Assembly (NCBI GenBank): GCA_024305405.1
Contig: JAKNDB010000109.1
Location: 2,852,001-2,916,000, forward strand
DNA from: Dirofilaria immitis
Taxonomy: Eukaryota; Nematoda; Chromadorea; Rhabditida; Onchocercidae
DNA: 64,000 nucleotides
Reading direction: 5' to 3'
The position numbers and the translations under genes were made by a program. Positions 58,460-64,000 of the stretch are shown here, one piece after another. Position 1 is the first letter of the stretch. Each line of letters starts with the position of its first letter. The notes beneath the pieces were generated by a model. It was not told the DNA's origin. It ran no database searches and saw nothing but the letters and a program-made list of their open reading frames with translations.

Positions 58460-61400
58460 CTGAAACCAAAAATAAATGTCAGTCCAGCCCGTTCAAGAGA
58501 TACAAATAGCGCAAAAAGGCACTGATCTTATATCTTTTGATGAGCTTAAATTGATAAGAAATACATAAATATAATTCGACGAAGAATATATTCTAAAATT
58601 ATTCAATTTTGAGAAATAACAGTAACAAAATTGAAAAATCTAGAGACCGATTTCGGAGAAACAAAAAAAAGATCTTTGCTACTACAAATAATACCTCTTA
58701 TATGCTATTAAATTAACACACTATTTTTTGCTTTGAGCTAGTGACTTCTGAGTTACAATAAAAGCCTTGAGTAACAAATGGTACAATAAACGGTTTGAAT
58801 TTTTTAAAATAAATTCTCTTTTGTAGATAAAATCAAATACTTTTGTAGATTCCATTTGCTTGTCACCAATTCTTTATTTACACAAAATCATAGTAAAATA
58901 TGCCTCAGAAATCATGTTCCTTTTCAGTTGAACAGATTTTTAATATTTAATTAATCAAAGAACCTTTGATATAAAAAATTGAAGCAACCAGGAACTATGA
59001 GTGAACTAGAAACCATAGAAATCACAGAATGGTCGAGATAACACATAAACGACTTACATGACCATATTCAAAACCTACAATTACTGTATAATTAAGTTGA
59101 CAAAAATGAATTATGAAAATGACGAATGAAAGTAATTTTAAGCATCGAAAAATTGATAATAATTCTCATCCAATCAAGTTGACTGAATGTTAAATTAGTT
59201 TTATTCATACTCAAATTAGGATCTTACGAAATATAATAAAAGAACTGTATACTCCGTATCAAACGAGTTCAGAAAGATAAGAAAACATCGAAGGAATTGG
59301 AATTCCGACATCAACACTAATATTTTTCAGAGAATGATGTCAGCAGTTGAACTAAATGCTACTTCCAGTTTCTTTTTCATCTAACAAAAGTTTTCTAAAT
59401 AATTTCATTGCTAACTATTTTTTTTTGGTTTGCTATAGCGATCACAAGAAGTTTTGAAATCAAAGCTCATTGTAAACAAACATACATTAGCGAACCAGAT
59501 CAATAGCATGAGTATAATTTCCCCAAACAATTTTTTTTCGGTGTTTGGAAACGTTATAAACTTCAGCGTTAAAAAAAAAGCAGATCGCTCGTGAATATCA
59601 TAAACTTTGCCTTTCGCTTTAATGAAACAAAAATTTATTTAAAATATTAACGGAATATACTCAGAGATAAGTATTAACTTACAAAGAGCTCAAGCTAACA
59701 ATAGCTAATTTTACTAAAAATTTGATGACAGTTTAGGATCACATAAATTTCTAAGTTCCATTTAATACAATATTTTTATATTTTTGCAATGAAATATTAA
59801 CAGCAGAAATGCTGATGGAGAACAAATGAAGCAAAAACATGAAAGATGGGGGAATATTACTTGGTGTAAAACAGAAAGATCACTAGCGGGACGAACTTCA
59901 TATGGCAATAACCACATTCACGACTACTTGTTCATATGATTATTTAGTTCTTGAATAAAGTATTCACTGTTTCCCAAGCATATCCGTTATTGTTCTAGCA
60001 TGAAAAAATCGTAACAGTTGGGAAATGTAAATTGATAAACTTTTCAGATGCTTGCTTTAATATAACTATCGTTTGCTGAATACTGATGTGTATAGGAACT
60101 GGTGTGAATCAAGAATTTCTTGAATGCAACTAATCAAAGAACAAAGATCATTCCCTGAGAACTTACGAGAACTCCAGACCACCATTTCTACTCACCACAC
60201 AATTCATGAAACCTGCCTATAATCGGTATATTTGATCCGGATGCCTTGAAATTTTAAAGAACAACAACTTCAATCGTAGAGTAAAGCGTTTAGCAATTGT
60301 ACTTAGCTAATGAATAGATGATTTCGAGGAAAAGGCCCCACAAAAGATAGCATGATCTTCTCTCTTGAAGCGCTATTCTGTTTCATACATCATTATACAT
60401 AAAAGAATCGGTAAAGATGATGGTTAGTTACCTATAATTAAAAAAACCTTTCATACAATATAAGGAAGTTATCGAGGAGAGAGCGGTAGTGCGTGGATAT
60501 GCAGACCCTTTTAAATCATGATCCACAAACTTATGCAGATGCACTACAAAAGATTTCAAAAAGCTTCCAATTTCAGTACTTTCAACTTTTGGTAAAAATT
60601 TTTGAATGAATTTTACAATTATTCATATTCATTATAAGAAAAATAATGAATGTCACTTTAATACATTAGTTCTCCTAGATCTTATACTCGAGTAATTATC
60701 AGATAGTGAAAGCGATGAGATTTCATTTCAAAAGAAATACAATCCGAATTCAAAATAATTGAAGCAATTAATAATAGATGATACTGAGATGAGAAATTCT
60801 CAGATGGAAGTGATTTATATCCTTTACTAATCAAATTATCAGGAATTAGAGGGGATTGAAGCGATGTTCGACTATGAAAGGACACAAAGCAAAGACGCAA
60901 AAGTTAGGATGCAAAACCGCATATGAAACGGGTAATTATTGCAACATTCTTGTATGCCTGAAACGTGACGGCCATCTTTGGGCTGATTCTGGATTATTTA
61001 TATGATCAGTTTTTCAGCCATATAAGACTTATTCGTTGAGATAATAAAGGACATTAATATGTAAATATAAATATCGGCGATTATGTGGAATTGCAAAATA
61101 CTGTCAAAAATGTATCCTCTGGTGAACGGCTAGAAAATAAACTAGAAGATAAAATTTTACGTAATTGATTTCACAAATAAATCTACCGCTATCACAAGTA
61201 AAGATTTAGTTTATGGAAAGATACACTGTAAAGAAAAAGAGAAATTATTAACATTACATCAAATCCCATATCTTGTCTCATCAATAATTGCCACTTTTTC
61301 TTTTCTCACTCTTTTCGATGTATGGTAATAATAAGCTCATTCCATACCAACACCGTTGTGTTGTATGCTTCTGTAGCTTCATCACTTAAAAAACTGGATA

Positions 61401-62137
61401 ATGACATGATGGCACAATAACTACAATGCACACCAACAGAAGGAAACAGACTACATAGACCTCCGGTGCAAAAAAATCCTTCACAGGAATCAGATGAAGA
61501 TTTCTTCCAACTTATTTTGATTTTTAAATCCCTGACTGAAGATATTTGAGTTGAAAGCTAATTTTCTTCCAATTTAGCGATATCATTTTATACAATGTTT
61601 CATCAATACTAATTCATAAAAACTCCGGTGTATTCCACGTGTTTGCATTCATCACTTAATTCATACATACGATTATATAATTCTGTTTCAAATTATTGGT
61701 TTTTTTTTTTATTACATTTTATGTTCTCAGTTATAATCATGACAAGCAAATTAAAAATAAAAAGTTATTCCTGATATGGTTGGAAAGGATAAGCATGGCC
61801 AGTAGCATTTCCCGTCAAAAAGATGAGAGGATATCTCCAGCTATAGTACTGAATTTGAAATCACGACTTTCAGATCATAGCAGAAGCATATTCATCTAAT
61901 ACCATTATTTATTATCTATTTATCAAGTTTAATGACTCATATCGAACGAATATGCATAGCAAATTGGTTCTCATACAAACTCAACATCTTGACGAATGAC
62001 AGTGACTATCAAAACTATGTGTAATTATACGAAAATGTAAAAATGAGTTCTGTATGAAATGAAGAGTGTAGTAAAAGATGAAACCTTTGGAGTGGAAAAG
62101 AAAAGAAACAAAAATTTGGATTTATTCAAACACTTAC
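58460..62137. other. Upstream flank of the SLC16-type gene
   Basis: AT-rich sequence with no exon I can support on either strand. It may be intergenic or a long 5' UTR intron of the SLC16-type gene. Confidence 0.4.
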
Positions 62138-62222
62138 TGTTAGAGAGCACAACTTCAACATCTGATAAACGATGAAATGACACGCGAAACAATGGTCTCC
62201 AATAAAGCCTTAAGTTCTTTGC
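62138..62222 (-). other. Possible spliced exon upstream of the SLC16-type gene
   Basis: An 85-base segment bounded by a consensus acceptor (GATTCAG) and donor (A|GTAAGTG) on the same strand as the transporter gene. It has an open frame containing LYWRPLFRVSFHRLSDVEVV. It could be a 5' untranslated exon, an exon of another gene, or chance. It cannot be joined by phase because the transporter ATG lies downstream of its own acceptor. Confidence 0.25.
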
Positions 62223-62379
62223 CTGAATCATTGCCCAAAATTAATTAGGATGAAAGGAAGAGGAAATTGCTTCCTCTTAGCTATCGATTAGGACAAAAAG
62301 ATGAAAAATTAAAATGTTTCTGCATTCAGTTGCTGGGACAGAAATATATCGGAAGATTGGCGAGCATTTGTTTGATGAA

Positions 62380-62650
62380 TGACCACAAGGAGAATATAAT
62401 GATAACGGCTAAGGAGTGAAGTTGAGAAAGAATAACGCTGCTCATAGCACACTCAACGTCCAGGACCGACCGCAGACACATACACACGCTCAGACTTTCA
62501 AGTGTACGGCGTGACATAGTGAGACAGACGGCTGCTCCGATAAGACACAAACAAAGCTATGTTAGTTTTATCAGTCCTTCCAGCAACCGTCGAGTGGATT
62601 GAATAAAGCAGATGTACTAGCAGGCGTCATCTACACACATAGCATTAATT
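62380..62650. promoter_or_regulatory. GC-richer patch, possible promoter or 5' exon
   Basis: About 270 bases with clearly more G and C, and several CG dinucleotides, than the surrounding AT-rich DNA, upstream of a leftward gene. No TATA box or protein motif is certain. A minus-strand frame here (MSRRTLESLSVCMCLRSVLD and on) is Cys/Leu-rich and unrecognised. It could be a transcription start region feeding the exon candidate at 62138-62222. Confidence 0.25.
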
Positions 62651-63816
62651 GGACAGAAATCTAATAGTAAAAATTATCAGCAATATCAACGAATGTTTAA
62701 ATTTAAAATAAGAAAAAAACCGAGACTGATGGAATGGTCGTTGAGAAACGGAGAATTGGGAAAAACCGGTGAAGAATAATAAAAATGAATCAAAACAAAT
62801 AATTTGTTCTTTAAAAGTTGAAAGTAAGAAGAAAATTTCGAAATATGATAAAATGATAAAAAAAGAAAACGATATGGAGCGCTAAAACAGCAGAATCTCT
62901 TCAAGAATCAGCTAACGCGCATCAATTTCAATTCATGGAAACAGCACCGTATTTGTTGATGCCATAAATTGGCCAAAATTGTATGTAAAATTGCTAAACA
63001 ATCAATACATGTTTAACAACAACTTTGCTTTCAAATTGCTTAATACTTTAATATATTTATTTTTAAAGCCGAAGATAGAATAGCGGTAACAAAATTGGTA
63101 ACGAATAATGATCTCATAAAGCGGGACATCCTTAACAGTTTTGTTAGTAACGGCTATCCTTCGTCTTAGTTTGTTTTTAAAACGAAACTATAAATATAAA
63201 TAAGATTTGCTGGGTGGGATATGATTTAATGAATGAATTCAGATATTACATTGATGAAGATATTACGTTGACCTGATCTATATTCACCCCACTTTATTAT
63301 ATGTTGCAATTTTTTTATGTTACCAAGGACACGTTTGAATTGAATTAAAGATATATATTTCTATGTCGACATGATTTCTTTATTCGCAAACACAGAATTA
63401 TTCGCTTCAACAAATAAGATGAGAACTAATGCCATTACACCATAGATTCTTCATTAGTTTCCTACCAGTCATTGTTTTTTTATAAGATGATCTTAAAAAT
63501 TTCTATGATCCTCATTCAGTCTTCAGTACTTATTATTTAATATAAGGGTATTAAGATAACGTCTTCGCCAGCAATTTATTGAAAAAGAATTCTTCTAGAA
63601 TGACACAAAATAATGAAAGTGAAATTTAAACAATTACGCAAGATGAAAACCTGTTGGTAAGGACAAAAAAAGGAAGAGCCCAGCGGTAGAGTAGCAATAC
63701 AGAAAACTGAGGCATGAAAAAAATGAATGATTTAATAAGCCAAAACTCTAAACATGTGATAAAATTTCTATAATTTCATGTTTTTCAGGTAAACAGGAGA
63801 AGAAATACAGTGGGTA

Positions 63817-63906
63817 TGAGAAAAGGTATTGTGGCACATTTTCTCTCCTACTTGCTGTACTTATTTCATTGCTGCAATAACGCATGCCTGGAAAACCTTA
63901 GTTAGA
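63817..63906 (+). CDS. Possible start of a small secreted peptide, 29 aa
   Basis: An acceptor-like TTTTTCAG at 63782-63789 is followed 27 bases later by an ATG opening a short frame (MRKGIVAHFLSYLLYLFHCC, then NNACLENLS and a stop). The hydrophobic start resembles a signal peptide, and the short distance to the acceptor would suit SL trans-splicing. No convincing donor follows, so it is either a very short peptide or chance. The window ends 90 bases later. Confidence 0.15.
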
Positions 63907-64000
63907 CCCTTTTCCAAAAAACTATTTGAAATTATGCACAGAATACTTATTCCTATTTACTCTCAAAAATTCCCGAATTTGGAAAAAACTGATCAAGTCT

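Overview
The window is a stretch of AT-rich eukaryotic nuclear DNA that reads as a parasitic nematode, most likely a filarial or other spirurid worm. The evidence is short AT-rich introns with GTAAGT/GTTTGT-type donors and TTTCAG-type acceptors, many small exons, long gene-poor AT-rich spacers, and a gene set (egg-1/egg-2-like LDLa receptor, nematode-style SLC17 and SLC16 transporters, two-domain MAM proteins) that fits nematodes. No bacterial genes, rRNA, tRNA or CRISPR arrays were recognised. The species cannot be fixed from the sequence alone.

Layout. 1-13.8 kb: no recognisable gene; AT-rich, with small tandem repeats. 13.9-18.8 kb (+): cytosolic purine 5'-nucleotidase (NT5C2 family), 12 exons. 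18.8-21.5 kb: spacer with a ~320 bp fold-back element. 21.5-28.8 kb (-): secreted protein with two MAM domains (gene A), 11 exons. 33.4-38.8 kb (-): second secreted two-MAM protein (gene B), 13 exons, a diverged tandem neighbour of gene A. A noncoding block of about 0.5 kb upstream of gene B recurs upstream of gene A. 41.1-44.3 kb (+): type II membrane protein with about ten LDL-receptor class A repeats, resembling the C. elegans EGG-1/EGG-2 oocyte surface proteins. 45.7-49.3 kb (-): SLC17-type MFS anion transporter. 52.7-58.4 kb (-): SLC16/monocarboxylate-type MFS transporter, 17 coding segments. 58.5-64 kb: spacer with possible untranslated exons.

Gene models were assembled by hand from splice sites, reading-phase continuity and family motifs. 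The phase arithmetic closes exactly for almost every exon. It fails at six exons by one base, usually at or beside a homopolymer run, and one exon of gene B carries an in-frame stop. Because these breaks hit several unrelated, otherwise well preserved genes, I read most of them as consensus errors in the assembly rather than gene decay. They explain why the genes look fragmented.

Functionally the genes do not form one pathway. They are a purine-nucleotide phosphatase, two small-molecule transporters, a likely gamete-surface receptor and a pair of secreted adhesion-type proteins. The most unusual feature is the MAM tandem pair with its duplicated upstream noncoding block.
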